Assembly (NCBI GenBank): GCA_964030785.1
Contig: OZ034966.1
Coordinates: 9,477,152-9,541,151 of the forward strand
Direction: 5' to 3'
Source: Siderastrea siderea
Taxonomy: Eukaryota > Cnidaria > Anthozoa > Scleractinia > Rhizangiidae
Length of the DNA stretch: 64,000 bases
Below the pieces are notes generated by a model that was not told where the DNA came from, made no database searches, and saw only the letters and a list, made by a program, of their open reading frames with translations. Shown in pieces: positions 1 through 10,861 of this stretch (position 1 is the first letter of the stretch; every line of letters starts with the position of its first letter). The position numbers were made by a program, and so were the translations under genes.

Positions 1-140
1 CATGACGCGAAATACAGGTCAGTTCGCTTCAGCGCTGCTGATTCCGATTTTGTGGCATTTCGTGTTATTTGTCAACATCCGAATTCGATGAAAACCCAAA
101 ACGATGACCCGTTTAGTTTACAGTGAGTTATATGTAGCTG

Positions 141-542
141 TTATAGATAAGCGACGTTTCCAGTTCATTCAAGCGAACAGCCAGTAGTCTGAGACGATTT
201 GACAAGTCTTGACAGTTTAATGATAGGATATTGAAATGTAAAAACCAAGAAATACAGCGCAAGAAAAGAAAAAAGTTTGAGGCCTGAAAAAAAATATAGA
301 TAAGATAGATAAGCATATATAATTATAGATAAGCGACGCATATTATAGATATATATAATATGCGTATTATATATATAATATGCGCATATTATAGATAAGC
401 GACGTTTCCAGTTCATTCAAGCGAACAGCCAGTAGTCTGAGACGATTTGACAAGTCTTGACAGTTTAATGATAGGATATTGAAATGTAAAAACCAAGAAA
501 TACAGCGCAAGAAAAGAAAAAAGTTTGAAGCCTGAAAAAAAA
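141..542. repeat. Direct repeat pair of about 154 bp
   Basis: Positions 141-294 and 389-542 are near-identical copies, about 248 bp apart, separated by an AT-rich TATA-like spacer at 295-388. Both begin with TTATAGATAAGCGACG and end with GCCTGAAAAAAAA. The open frames across them on the - strand are the same translation twice and do not resemble a known protein. The A-rich end and variable AT spacer look like a small retroposed or tandemly duplicated unit, but I cannot name a family. Confidence 0.75.
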
Positions 543-904
543 ACAATAATAACAATAAAGCTGTGATTTTCGAGTTTGGATTCACATGACCAGCCCGAAT
601 ATTTTCGCGAAGTTATTGTGGAACAATTCAGAACAATTTGTGGCGCTGTGAAAACAACACTTTCGGATTTTTAAGAACACTTTTTGAAAGAATATCGCGC
701 CCGAAAGTAGCCCCGTAAAATTTTGGGGCCCGAAGAGCTCCGCTGTTGGGCTAGCCTATCTATATACATTAACTTCTAAAAAACTGGATCATGGCATAAT
801 GCAATTCTAGAGTCTTGATTGGCTCAGCAGCCATGGTATCTGAGCTATTATACCGTGCTCTCCAAATATGGTTAATGAACACTCAACACAAAGTAAGATG
901 AAAG
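543..904. other. Unannotated AT-rich stretch
   Basis: I see no coding potential, RNA gene or structured repeat here. Confidence 0.5.
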
Positions 905-2043
905 ACTTTTCTCCGCGAGCAGCCCGGCGAGAAAATGGACGACAAAAATCATTTTGCACGAAGTTTAATTAACCAGAAATTGCAGCTGAACTTCATTGAT
1001 ACACAAATCAAAATTGTTCGGGAGTGTTTCATTTCTTAGGACGACAAGAAATTGTAGAAATAGAAATTTAAACATTTAGGGTTGTGTTTACAATTTCTTT
1101 CGTCTGTTCGTCGTGCACGTCGATCATTAAACTTTTGCAAACAGTAAGTTTTATTCGAAAGGGTTTCGACGAAATATCATGAGAAGACGTAAAGCTAAAA
1201 CACAGCAAAATGCAAGAAAAGCATTTAGTAAAAATTGTCACACTTTTATGGCGAGTCAGTACAAAAATCATGAAGCAATCATTAATAAAACAGGCACTGA
1301 GCAGCTGAACAAGCTAGCTACCAGAAAGGGCGACATCTTTTGGTTATATCACGTAAAATTGACACTAAATACCTGCACTCGTTCGCTGTGTTTTCCTACG
1401 GCTCCAAATGTTCATATACGAATCGGATGCCATGTAAAATAAGTTGAATCGCTTTCTCGGGTGTTGGAGTGTTGTTACCATTCCGTCCGCGGCCTCTAAA
1501 CTGAGAACAACTGCGTTTTGTGGTTTACGTTAAAAAAGTAAGCTGGTGAATTCTAATGTTCCTCACTTCCGTAGCTTTGCTTCAGTGAGCTGCATAGAAA
1601 TTATTGTTCCAGTTAAAATATTAATTCTGTCTGTCTTCAGTTAGATTAAACAGGCACATGATGGCTCCCTTGTGCGAACGGATTACAAACTTGTTCAGCT
1701 TCATTTCAACTCCAGCATCTACAACGGTTAGTTCGTAAAGCTTCAATTCGCTTTGAACGATGATTACATCAATTCTTCAGAAAAAATGACACACGTACCA
1801 GTTATTTCAAAGCCAATAATTGGAAGATTTTTTCCCAAAACGTGTGCTCGTACGTTCACTTCAGAGCAGCTTCATTGATTTATTCATCTTTGCAAAGAAA
1901 CGCTCCAACACTTTGCAAGTTTTTGGCGCCTTTTTCTTTCAGTCATGTGTTCGATGCTTGTTCCCTTTTATCTCTTTTCTCTCTCTCTCTCGTTTTCTCC
2001 TCTTTCTTGATTTTATAGTAATTAGTGATTTCGTTTTTAATAA
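905..2043 (+). repeat. Dispersed repeat family A/B/C, copy A
   Basis: This segment is alignable by eye to 3140-4020 (copy B) and 54685-55720 (copy C). Shared landmarks in order are a GGCGAGAAAA block, TTTCTTAGGACGA, TTTACAATTTCTTTCGTC, TTCCGTCCGCGGCCTCT, and a 3' block reading TTCACTTCGGAGCAG followed by a pyrimidine tract. Short frames (1179-1442, 1820-2149) are not conserved as protein among the copies, so I read the family as noncoding or long-decayed. The superfamily is unknown. Confidence 0.7.
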
Positions 2044-2159
2044 CACAATTATTCTACTCGGGCTTGCTGGATATCAAATGATTATAACCAACTCGGCGCT
2101 ACGCGCCTCGTTGGTTATTTATCATTTGATATCCAGGGCGCCATCGTAGAATAATTGTT
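2044..2159. repeat. Hairpin-forming inverted repeat (MITE-like)
   Basis: Arms 2044-2092 and 2111-2159 are inverted copies. Both carry CTGGATATCAAATGAT and AACAATTAT-type ends, around a GC-rich 18-nt loop. It looks like a short foldback MITE or the end of a larger element. A related hairpin with similar outer sequence lies at 2819-2916. Confidence 0.75.
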
Positions 2160-2818
2160 AAACAGCTCGCGCGCCGCTCCTATCGAATTCCTATTGAACC
2201 ATCATGGCGTATATCATTTTATTATTCAACAAATTGTCACTATGCCCATATATGGTCAGGAAGCCCTCAATATCTGTCATCCGTAAATGACAGACTGATC
2301 CAGCGATATACGTAGATGACCATATTTGGAAGTGCACTGCAGATCAGGCGGCCATTTTGAAAAGCGAGGCAGTTTTAGCCGTGTTCTTCGGAAATTTAAC
2401 ACCCTGAAAGAAAACGTTCACGCCTAAATGTTCTCAAAAAGTCAACAAGTATTTGCTTCAGCTTACAAGGATATCCAGAGATTGATCTGGAATTTTCATA
2501 TGAGAACTAAACAGAGAAAATGCTATTGCGAGCGAAGCAGAAACTCATTTGCTCATGGAAAGTTGTAAAGTTGAAAAAGATTTTAATTCAAGGGAAGAGG
2601 ACTTATTCTCGACAAGGTAGCAATATATTTTTTATTTTGTCTCGTCATTTCCAAACATGAGTTTGTAAATGAGCCTTTTTAACGATAGTAAACTTTGATT
2701 TCTTGAAGTTTTGCTTTGGTATTTATTATATGTTGCTAGCTTTTAGCGTTTTTATCATAGAACTATGGTTTTTCTTCTTCTGAAAATGGAAGTCGATGAG
2801 AATTTGTTGAGTAATAAA
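2160..2818. other. Unannotated stretch between two hairpins
   Basis: No recognisable gene is present. The segment is bounded by two related hairpins, so it could be the interior of one element, but I could not find a target-site duplication. Confidence 0.4.
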
Positions 2819-2916
2819 ACAGTTATCCTGCGCAATCTTGCGGAATATCCTCTGATTTAGCCTCATTTAGTCGGCTAAGTATCAGGCGATATCCGAGCGA
2901 TTTCGTAGGATAATTG
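2819..2916. repeat. Second hairpin inverted repeat
   Basis: Arms 2819-2861 and 2873-2916 pair imperfectly. They start AGTTATCCTGCGCAA and end TCGTAGGATAATTGT, and the inner part pairs through TTAGCC/GGCTAA. The outer TTATCCTRCG motif resembles the ends of the 2044-2159 hairpin. Confidence 0.65.
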
Positions 2917-3139
2917 TTAAATGTACACGCGGCCGTGCGTATACAACATGCCGTGTGCAGTTGTATTTTGCTGCAAAGTTCCCGTCGAGTTTTGGCCGCA
3001 ACTTCCTGTTGCTAATCTTTTCGACAGTCAATGGAAGAAACTAGCGAAGAACTTCCAAAGTTTTGGAGATAAACCAGATGAAGCGTTCTCGCTCAAACGA
3101 GACCATTGTGGCCATTGTGTATCGGTCAAAAGAATCTTC

Positions 3140-4020
3140 TTTGCAAGCAACTCGGCGAGTATAAAAATGACCGAGAAAAATCACTTCACAGCAGAGTTAA
3201 ACTAAGGAGAAATAGCAACAGCGAATTTGTTGCAGAGTGTTTGATTTCTTAGGACGAGCAAGGAACGTTGTTGAAAAAAAAACAGTCGAAATTTATGAGT
3301 TAGTCTTTGGCGTTGTGTTTACGATTTCTTTCGTGATTTGTTGCTCTCTCAACAAATGTTGACAAAAGGTAGGTTTTATACGGAAAACAAAATACCAAGA
3401 CATGACAGAATAAACCACAGTAAAATTGAAGAGAACCGTTTAATAATAAATGTCACAAATTCGGTGATTCACTGAAAATCAAGCTAAATAAGCACTGACA
3501 ACCAGAAATGACATTTTTCGGCTTTTATACTACACAAAATAACATCGTTTTACCTGCAGTCGATGTAGCTCTGTGTTTAAGCAGCTCCAAATGTTCAATT
3601 AAAATAGACTAATTCAAACAGTTGAATGACCGCTTTCCCAATTGTTTGATTCATTGTTGTTTACCACATTCCGTCCGCGGCCTCTGAACCGAGAACCACT
3701 AGGTTTTCTGTTCGTTTCAATTCTCGCAGCTACAATGGTGACATTATACAGCTTCAATCCGCTTTGGACGTTAAATACAACAATTTTTCAGGAAACATCA
3801 AACCTATACCACATTTTAAAGCCAAAAACTGGAAGACTTTTTCAAAAATTATTCTTGAGCGTTCACTTCGGAGCAGTTTCTTTGATTCATTCAGCTTTGC
3901 GAAGAAACGCTGCAACACTTCGCTTCGCAAGGTTTTTGGCGGCTTTTTCTTTCAGTCATGTGATCGACTATTCTTCCTTTTTTCTCTTTCCCCTTTTTTT
4001 TCTCGTTCTTGTTTTTTAAT
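3140..4020 (+). repeat. Dispersed repeat family A/B/C, copy B
   Basis: Second copy of the family at 905-2043. It shares the TTTCTTAGGACGA block near 3248, the TTCCGTCCGCGGCCTCTGAA block near 3670 and the TTCACTTCGGAGCAG block near 3865. An open frame just upstream (2921-3205) begins with a Cys-containing peptide but has no recognisable domain, and I do not call it a gene. Confidence 0.7.
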
Positions 4021-4169
4021 GGTAACTAGTAATCTAAGGTTTGAATCAACTGCGCATTCGTTGCAATTTCAAATTTCGACGGAAGCAAAATTGAACGCTG
4101 GCATCCTGCCGAAAAATACTATTTCAGCACACTTAAGCTTATAATCGTACAGTTTTCGCCGTATTTCCA

Positions 4170-4290
4170 CTGGCTACGTTAATATATAGATTAAGCCAAG
4201 CCTTTAAGTGGAGCCCCACTTTTATTGCTGGAGCTTATTTATTTTTTAAAGTAATAACCATAAAAAAAAAGCAAAAAAGAAATAAAATAT
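4170..4290. repeat. Short repeat with an inverted copy at 56245-56340
   Basis: The block AGCCAAGCCTTTAAGTGGAG followed by a TTATTGCTGGAGCTTATT block and an A-rich end recurs in inverted orientation at 56245-56340. It is probably the end of a dispersed element of unknown class. Confidence 0.6.
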
Positions 4291-4369
4291 TTGCCTGCAA
4301 AGAGAGTTTCATGTCTTTTCTCTGATTATTTGCTGTTTAATGATTTACGTGAAGCAGGGGATTGTGGGG

Positions 4370-4720
4370 GACTTATTGGACATTGCTACAACCCCCCTCC
4401 ATTGTTTCTATGTTGGTCAAGTGATCGCACGAAGCATGTGCTTGTCATTCGTCTCGAGACAGCCGCGGATCAAGACGTGTTTTTGTCACCCTCCTCCTCC
4501 CTATTCCTAGTCCGCTTCTCTGTTTCGTTCTTTTTTATTGCTGTTTGCGTTTTTGGTGCCCTCACCTTTACTGGTCCAGACTATATATCAATTATTCAAT
4601 AAAATGTGATATTTTAATAAAAGCGGCTATGGGCCTTTGCCCATAGCCATACTGTGCCAATCATGTGTGTTTCTCCTGTTGCCCAGTAAACAGAGCTCAG
4701 GCAAGGCAGTTTTGGGGCTC
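4370..4720. other. Retroposon-like noncoding segment
   Basis: It contains GCCCTCACCTTTACTGG, an AATAAAA run and a GGCTATGGGCCTTTGCCCATAGCC hairpin near 4625-4648. A loosely similar arrangement, GCCCTCACCTTTGCTGG followed by AAATAAACGGCCACTCC, occurs at 40710-40810. Both look like the 3' parts of a short retroposon. The frame 4291-4602 has no known domain. Confidence 0.4.
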
Positions 4721-4780
4721 AGTTTCGTTGAGGGTTGAAGAGAAAAGGCATAAAGGAGAAGAGTGACAAAAAAAATTGTC

Positions 4781-4857
4781 CTCCCTCGTGGATTCGAACC
4801 CCAGCCGCCCAAATGCTAGGGAATCGCTCTAACCATTCGACCTACCTGCCACTACGT
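4781..4857 (-). repeat. tRNA-like sequence, degenerate (tRNA-derived SINE head candidate)
   Basis: Read on the - strand it has an A-box-like stretch (GGTCGAATGGTTAGAGCGA) and a B-box-like stretch (GGGGTTCGAATCC) at tRNA spacing. The would-be acceptor strands (TGGCAGG and AGGGAGG) do not pair, and the anticodon stem-loop does not close cleanly. It is therefore not a functional tRNA gene; a tRNA-derived retroposon or pseudogene is the best reading. Confidence 0.55.
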
Positions 4858-4869
4858 CAAAAATCGTGT

Positions 4870-5520
4870 TCATTATTATACTTACAGGGCTGTTTATTGA
4901 TCGCAGTTCCGTCGCCTAAACAGGCAGTTGTTTTCTGGGAAAATGTGTTCTGACCGCCGCAAAAACCATGTTTGTGGACAGAAAAAAACAGAAGGCACTA
5001 GCTCTGCTATAATTGGGGTCGGGAACACTGCGAAATACTGCTAACTCAAGCGTTGTGCCGACCGAGTTCGCAGTACGGAACCGACAACAAGTCTTAGTAA
5101 CTTGAACTTTTTGCTTTCCACCAAAAAGACAACTGAGTACTCTGTTGAACTCTTTCTTTCCATTTTTTTTCAAGTTCTTAACTTCACTTTTGTCGAACTG
5201 AATCGTTTTGTAAACAAGCTGCGCTTTTAAAAAACCTCTTTTTCAAAAGCGATGGTGGTGATGCGATTTCCCGCCGAGAAAAGCGCCGGTTGCCCAAAAG
5301 CTCCCCATGATTTCCCGCCAAGAAAAGATGGTATTCCCCACCTCCCGTTGGGTTATCTTGGAATTGCCCCCCCCCCCCCCCCCCCTCTGTCCCTCTTCCC
5401 CAGAGTCTGTACGGTCGGGCGTACGGGCGGACGCTGAAGTCACAACCAAAATGTCTCGGATTGTTAGGTTACCAATTTTGCTTAGCAATGGTGCCCTGCT
5501 ATAAACAATTGGTTCACGCT
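4870..5520 (+). repeat. Dispersed repeat family D, copy 1
   Basis: Parts of this segment recur inverted at 43170-43640 and 55870-56130. Shared blocks include TTATAGCAGAGCTAGTGC (here read on the - strand), AAAGTTCAAGTTAC, TTTCCCGCCRAGAAAA and TTGCTTAGCAATGGTG. On the - strand 4916-5173 is open, but its frame is not kept in the other copies. A run of 19 C lies at 5367-5385. Class unknown; it behaves like a DNA transposon or an old retroposed exon. Confidence 0.6.
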
Positions 5521-5529
5521 TTTAGCTGT

Positions 5530-5647
5530 GCGTACATCGAGTTATGGATGCACCTGGGACGTTTAGAGGCCACTCAAAAAGCTAGAACTCGTACCCTTGT
5601 CTCTTGCTCTCCAAATTTCCCGCGTGCATCCATAACTCGATGTACGC
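5530..5647. repeat. 24-bp perfect inverted repeat
   Basis: Positions 5530-5553 and 5624-5647 are exact inverted copies of a 24-bp sequence starting GCGTACATCGAG, separated by 70 bp. Pairing continues imperfectly outward. It could be a remnant of transposon termini or a cruciform. Confidence 0.8.
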
Positions 5648-5912
5648 ACGCTAACCGTAAACCAAAATCGAGAGGGGATATCATTCATAAGATGTGTTTC
5701 TATTTTCATATTTCCCTTTTTGTGCGCGCGCACTAAAAAAGCAACCAGGTCCCGTCATAGTAACCTTGATGGGCTTCTCAAAGTAACAACTGAAAGAAAT
5801 AATGAACGTGCATCACTGGGAAATTCACTGTAATTCATTTTGATTGGCTTCTGTGGCACCTGAAGAAGAAAATGCAACTTTAGGAGCCATACTTTCTTAT
5901 CCTTTCTTGCAG

Positions 5913-6208
5913 TTTACAAGGAGCCGCAAAATACGAGGACCAAGATGGGAGATGGAAGAACAGTTCTTTATCTGGACGGCAGTCGTGGGACGTACGCTGA
6001 AACTCCAGCTATTCCGATCCACAGCACAGACCTGACTATTGCGGCGTGGATCAAGCTGATGAAGTATTCAGGTGCACAGACGATTTACGGCGACTGGTCA
6101 TCACCTTATCCTTTCCGATTTTGTATTGAAACAGATGGCCGACTGTGCAGTTAATTCAGGAACGATTCTGGTATGGATGTCATAAATGTTTGCACTAATA
6201 TAAGCGAG
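5913..6208 (+). pseudogene. LamG first-half exon, degenerate paralogue of 35845-36129
   Basis: This exon is bounded by a good acceptor (TTTCTTGCAG) and a GTAAGT donor. It encodes the same LamG segment as its intact partner (YLDGSRGTYAETPAIPIH, LTIAAWIKLMKYS). Two lesions are visible. A 7-nt net insertion after the KYEDQDG codons shifts the frame, and CAA has become TAA after DGRLCS. The upstream exons of the gene (microexon, EGF, PAN) are absent on this side, because the duplicated block begins about 250 bp before this exon. I read it as a non-functional 3' duplicate. Confidence 0.85.
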
Positions 6209-6839
6209 GTAAGTGATCTTCGCTTCCTCCTATTTGCCGAAAACAAAAAGGTGAATGTATAGTCCCCTGAGACTATCTACCATTCAATAATGCTCTTCTT
6301 TTCTCTCCACGGACCCCCACCTCACACCAACCTCTAGTCCTCTCAAGTCCAGGACTCTCTCAATCCTACCTTAACTAAGATTTGGTGAATCTCGGGAGTT
6401 CGTTTTCACACGCTCACAGTACACAAATAAAAAATAAAATAAACTCCCTACAGATCTAGGGAAAACGCTAGTTGACCGAGACTCTTATGACGCCTTCTAA
6501 ACATCAATATCATTTAAAATCATGCCTCTCCTATTATAACTAGCACTACTGACTATAATGGAGGCGATGTCGAACTTTCACCAGGTCGAAGGGTTGGTGG
6601 TTCGGGGTCTCGACAGGGAACATAATTTCACATTGTCTCTCGACTTACCTAGGTGTATAAATGGCTACAGACTAGCGAGGGTTTAGCATCCTATAGAGTA
6701 GCGATGCTCCTAGTCGCTTCCTGCTATTGAGACCAGAGTTATGCGCCGGCCTTGATGCGCCTTACGGATTGGACACAAAACTTTACCTTTGCCTGTCTTC
6801 GCAGAGTGTCAACAAATAAAGCAGGGGGGGGGGGGGACT

Positions 6840-7095
6840 TGTGATGCTCCTAGTCACTTATGTTGGGTATCCTGTGATGGACTATCATCCCATCCAGTGG
6901 AGTAGTGATGCTCCCAGTCACTTTATGCTGGGTATTCTGTGAAGGACTAGTATCCATCCAGGGAGGGGGGTTGGGAATGATGCTTCTAGTCACTTTATGC
7001 TGGGTATCCTGTGATGGACTAGCATCCATCCATCCTGGGGGGCGGCCCTGGGGGGCGGGGGGGGGAGGAGTTGTGATGATTCAAGTCGCTTCATG
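6840..7095 (+). repeat. Short tandem repeat of about 64-95 bp units
   Basis: Three to four diverged units share GTGATGCTCCTAGTCAC and GGGTATCCTGTGATGGACTA, starting near 6841, 6905, 6975 and 7070, with variable G-rich spacers. A related single copy lies at 6703-6760, and a G run at 6824-6836 precedes the array. The flanking single copy serves as an empty-site reference for the element at 7099. Confidence 0.75.
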
Positions 7096-7124
7096 CTACA
7101 CTGGAAAAGGTGAAAATTTACGTA

Positions 7125-7735
7125 GTATGTAAAAAACATGTAAATAACATTTAAATCGACAAAAAGATACTGTAAATGATAATTTCCATACTTTTTACCC
7201 GTTTACATGTTTTGAGATATTCCTGTAAAAAACATGTAAATAATTTGAGGGAAACATGTAAATTATGAAGACGATCCTGTAAATTTCTCAAACCAAGGGA
7301 CATAGATCATGTAAATAGCATGTAAATCGACTAAAAGGTACCTGTAAATGACATGTAAATGCTTTTAGGAGCCTGTAAATATCATGCAAATCGAATGAAG
7401 GAGCCTGTAAATTTTCATGTAAATCGAATAAAGGAGCCTGTAAATATCATGTAAATCGAATAAAGGAGCCTGTAAATATCAGGTAAATCAAATAAAGGGG
7501 CCTCTAAATTTTCATGTAAATCGAATAAAGGAGCCTGTAAATATCATGTAAATCGAATAAAGGAGACTGTAAATATCATGTAAATCAAATAAAGGAGCCT
7601 GTAAATTTTCATGTAAATAGAATAAAGGAGCCTGCAAATACCATGTAAATCGAATAAAAGGGCCTGCAAATTTTCGTAAATTGTCATGTAAATTGAATGA
7701 AAGAGCCTGTAAATATCATATAAATTGAAAAAGGG
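7125..7735 (+). repeat. Left subterminal TGTAAAT array of the CACTA-like element
   Basis: More than 20 copies of TGTAAAT occur here, in a loose period of about 32 bp with a unit like GGAGCCTGTAAATATCATG. In the mature part of the array the spacer between motif pairs is CGAATAAA. In CACTA elements such subterminal repeats bind the element's DNA-binding protein; that role is inferred here. Confidence 0.85.
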
Positions 7736-10700
7736 CGACTACATTGTATGTAGACCATGTAGTGAGATGACAAGACAAAAAGCATTTTCTGTAGTCTTTA
7801 TTGTTGATGAAATAACGTGTTCAACATTTCCAGCGTAGAAAACCTTATAAGCACACCTTCTCAGTAGGTTTGCATCCACACACCGGTCTACTCCCACTAC
7901 ACTGTATGAATTCATAATAGGCATGGATACATCCGTTCAAAAAGGGCTTTTAAAAATAGAGACATTCAGGAAAAGTAATGCAAAAATAATGCAGGCACAT
8001 TGCTTACATCAACGTGCACCAGCAGCAGCACCTAAGAAAATGAATCCGCATCTGTGTGACTGTTACCACTTACGGGTGTCAAAAAGTGACGACATAAAAA
8101 ATACACTGAGCAATCGTTGTGATGCCCTTGGCTTTTCATATTGGTTATGCCATTGCATGTATTTTATTTTGTTTTTGTTGTGGGATTCGCTTTGTATCTT
8201 GAGACCTGTGGAAATAAACAAACAAAAAAATGCAAACAGTAAGCGGGTACAAGGCAACTATGGTGTAATGATCTGAGTTTAACTTAAGAACAGCTTTAGA
8301 CATTTCGGTTCCTGTAAGTTTCATATAGCTCTTTCATTCCCTACTCTAGCTAAGAATGCAACATCTTTACTTTGACTAATATTTTGAATATATAAGGTTG
8401 TATCCCCATGCATGCCCTATTCAACGGGTACATGTATTCTATAATATTGTTAAGTTACTTTTCCGTCAACCAACCACAGCCTGAGGAGATAATATGTACA
8501 ACAACACCTAACCTAAGCGTTAAAAAGTGACCCCATATGAGGTTCTGGGCTATATGTGTATTGTTGTCAAATGACAATTTGTTTTATCACTACTTTATAC
8601 GACATTGTACAGGATGAAAAGTAGCATAGACTCCTAACATGCAGAGGAGTGTAACAATAGATCGAACTATCAATGCATTGCAATTGGAGTATTCCGATAG
8701 CTATGCATTGATCGCAAAATTCAACTAGCGATGACAATCGCGAAAGTTCTTTTAATTATCGAAAGCTAAGGTAGTTTTAAAATGACGACCTGTAGTCCTT
8801 TTCCCTTCATTGAAAAATGCCTCTATTGTTCTCTGCTGTACGTTCTGTCCATTGTTTTGAAATCAAGTAACAATTTTACTTTGTTTTCATAAAAAACAGA
8901 CTTTGTTTGTCTCCAGGGTCTTGTCTATGTGCAAAATGGTGGTCCGAATATTATCCTTACCCCCCTCTTGGAGAATTGATCGTTACATTGTCAACAAACA
9001 TGGCTGTCGCGAAGGCTCATATGGCCAGATTTTTTTGAAATCGTACAAAACAAAAACGGAAAGGCAAGCACATGGGAGCAATTCGGGTTTATAAAAGAAA
9101 ATAATGGTTCTGTTGATAAAACCAGAGTTGCATGTACATGTAACTTGCGTCCCAGTAGATTGGTACTATAATATAGTGGAAATACAACAAATCTGACCCA
9201 ACATATGTGACAAACATGTTGATAGGTTAATTTTTCTTAAGGACGGTGCCTCCTTATTAATACAGATGCATTTTTTGGAGAAAAAGTGGATCTTAGCAAG
9301 GGTTATTAGAAGCCCTTGCTAAGATCTGCTGTTTCCACATAGTCTTAAACCGCACAAAAACATTGCTGTATAAGTGGGCAAATTCCTTAAGAAACCCGAA
9401 TATCCCGAGATGCGCAGAATGTATGCGCAGTAACAAAACGAGACAATGTCCTTAAAAAGAATTGGAAGCCTTAACCAGAAAGATGTTAACTGGTACCACT
9501 ACTGTCCTGCATTCAGTTTTCAGTTGTTCCTGTTTTGTTAAGAATAACAAGAGCAACTGTCAAAACTTGACTGAATAAAGACAGCTAGAAGTGAGATGTA
9601 GTTTACTTGTTAAGCTTTTCTCTTTGGCATACTGCCATTATGTTAAATTTGTAATAAATACACAAATGCAATTGTTTTGGATCATTAATATTAACATAAG
9701 GAGATTTAAGAAACACAATAATGATTTCAACAGCTACGAAAGTGTTCACATCTAAGCAGCTGAGATACAAGTACAGTTCTAGTGTAGCCCAACAAACTTT
9801 TCAAACTTTTTAACTTCACTTTGCAATTAATATGTGTACCTGCCGGCTGTGGTTGATCCAAATTAAAGTAACTTAAGATGGAAAGCCTATGGTATGGGGC
9901 ATGTATGGGGGACATATGCACATACATATAATCTGTCATCTTCGTCATCTCTCAAGTTTATAGTACTGATTTTGAAGATTAATTTCCTGTGATTTTGACC
10001 TCCCAAACCCGAGAATTGATTTCCACGTTTTTTTCGAAAATAAGGCGCTTCTGGGGAAAACGAACCACATCAGGTTTCTAGTTTTACTAATATCCTTTTA
10101 TGTGCAAAATATGAAAGAAATCGATTCTTCAACTTCTGCCGCCGAATGCTCGATCTTTACTGAAAGTCGCTCTTAAGCTCACAGTAAACTAAAGGGTAGG
10201 AAAAAATTGTCATTTTAGTATATGAAAAGATCACAAAATCGACTGAAAAGTGGAAGAAATGGTGGCTTAAAGAAAAGTTTGGGAAAGTGTGCCAGACTTT
10301 TGTAGAAAATGACAACACAAAACACATAAAAGCTTGCGACCTTTGAGTAGCTGACACAGAACGACTGAAAGCCCGGGGAGAATTAGGCGATTATAGGAAA
10401 TTCTATTGTTTTAATTTGATTTATCCTTGAGGTATAGCAAACGGGTGCAAATTTTGCTCTTGGTACCATTTTGGTAAAAATTACTATATTAAAAGGGAAG
10501 GGTATGAACCTCCAGACAGAGCCTCTCTGTATAAAACTTTATTGAGCACCCCTGCCCCCCTCCCCCCCCAAGGGTGAGGATGCACCCAACCCATATTCTT
10601 ATACAAATTTATTTGGCTTCAGCCTTAAGGTATAATGAACTTTTATGTGTTATATAGAAAGAGAAAGAAAAATATTGAATTACTGGTGAGTTGTTATGTT

Positions 10701-10861
10701 CTGAAGCACAAGTGGGTCACAAGGAAGTGTATGCCCAGTTTGCTAAGCATACACCCTTACACTAAAAATTGCCCACCTGGCTATCTGGGATCCCAGCATT
10801 GCCTTACCAGGATCCCAGCTAACTGGACTAAGATTTTCTTATGTAACTGCAAAGTGTGTGA
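7736..10861. other. Interior of the CACTA-like element, no gene recognised
   Basis: Frames such as 7923-8276 and 9727-9948 carry no known domain. A perfect 14-bp stem (9289-9302 with 9313-9326, 10-nt loop) is the only structured feature I found. Low-complexity C runs occur near 10550. Confidence 0.5.
9289..9326. repeat. Perfect 14-bp hairpin
   Basis: GATCTTAGCAAGGG pairs exactly with CCCTTGCTAAGATC across a 10-nt loop. It may be a MITE centre or a coincidental stem. There is no T-run after it and no evidence of transcription. Confidence 0.7.

Noticed and set aside
4781..4857. A functional tRNA gene on the - strand.
   Set aside because: A and B boxes are present, but the acceptor strands do not pair and the anticodon loop has the wrong size.
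7130..7735. A CRISPR-like array, because of regularly spaced short repeats.
   Set aside because: The repeats are tandem TGTAAAT units without unique spacers, in eukaryotic DNA, and they belong to the end of a transposon.
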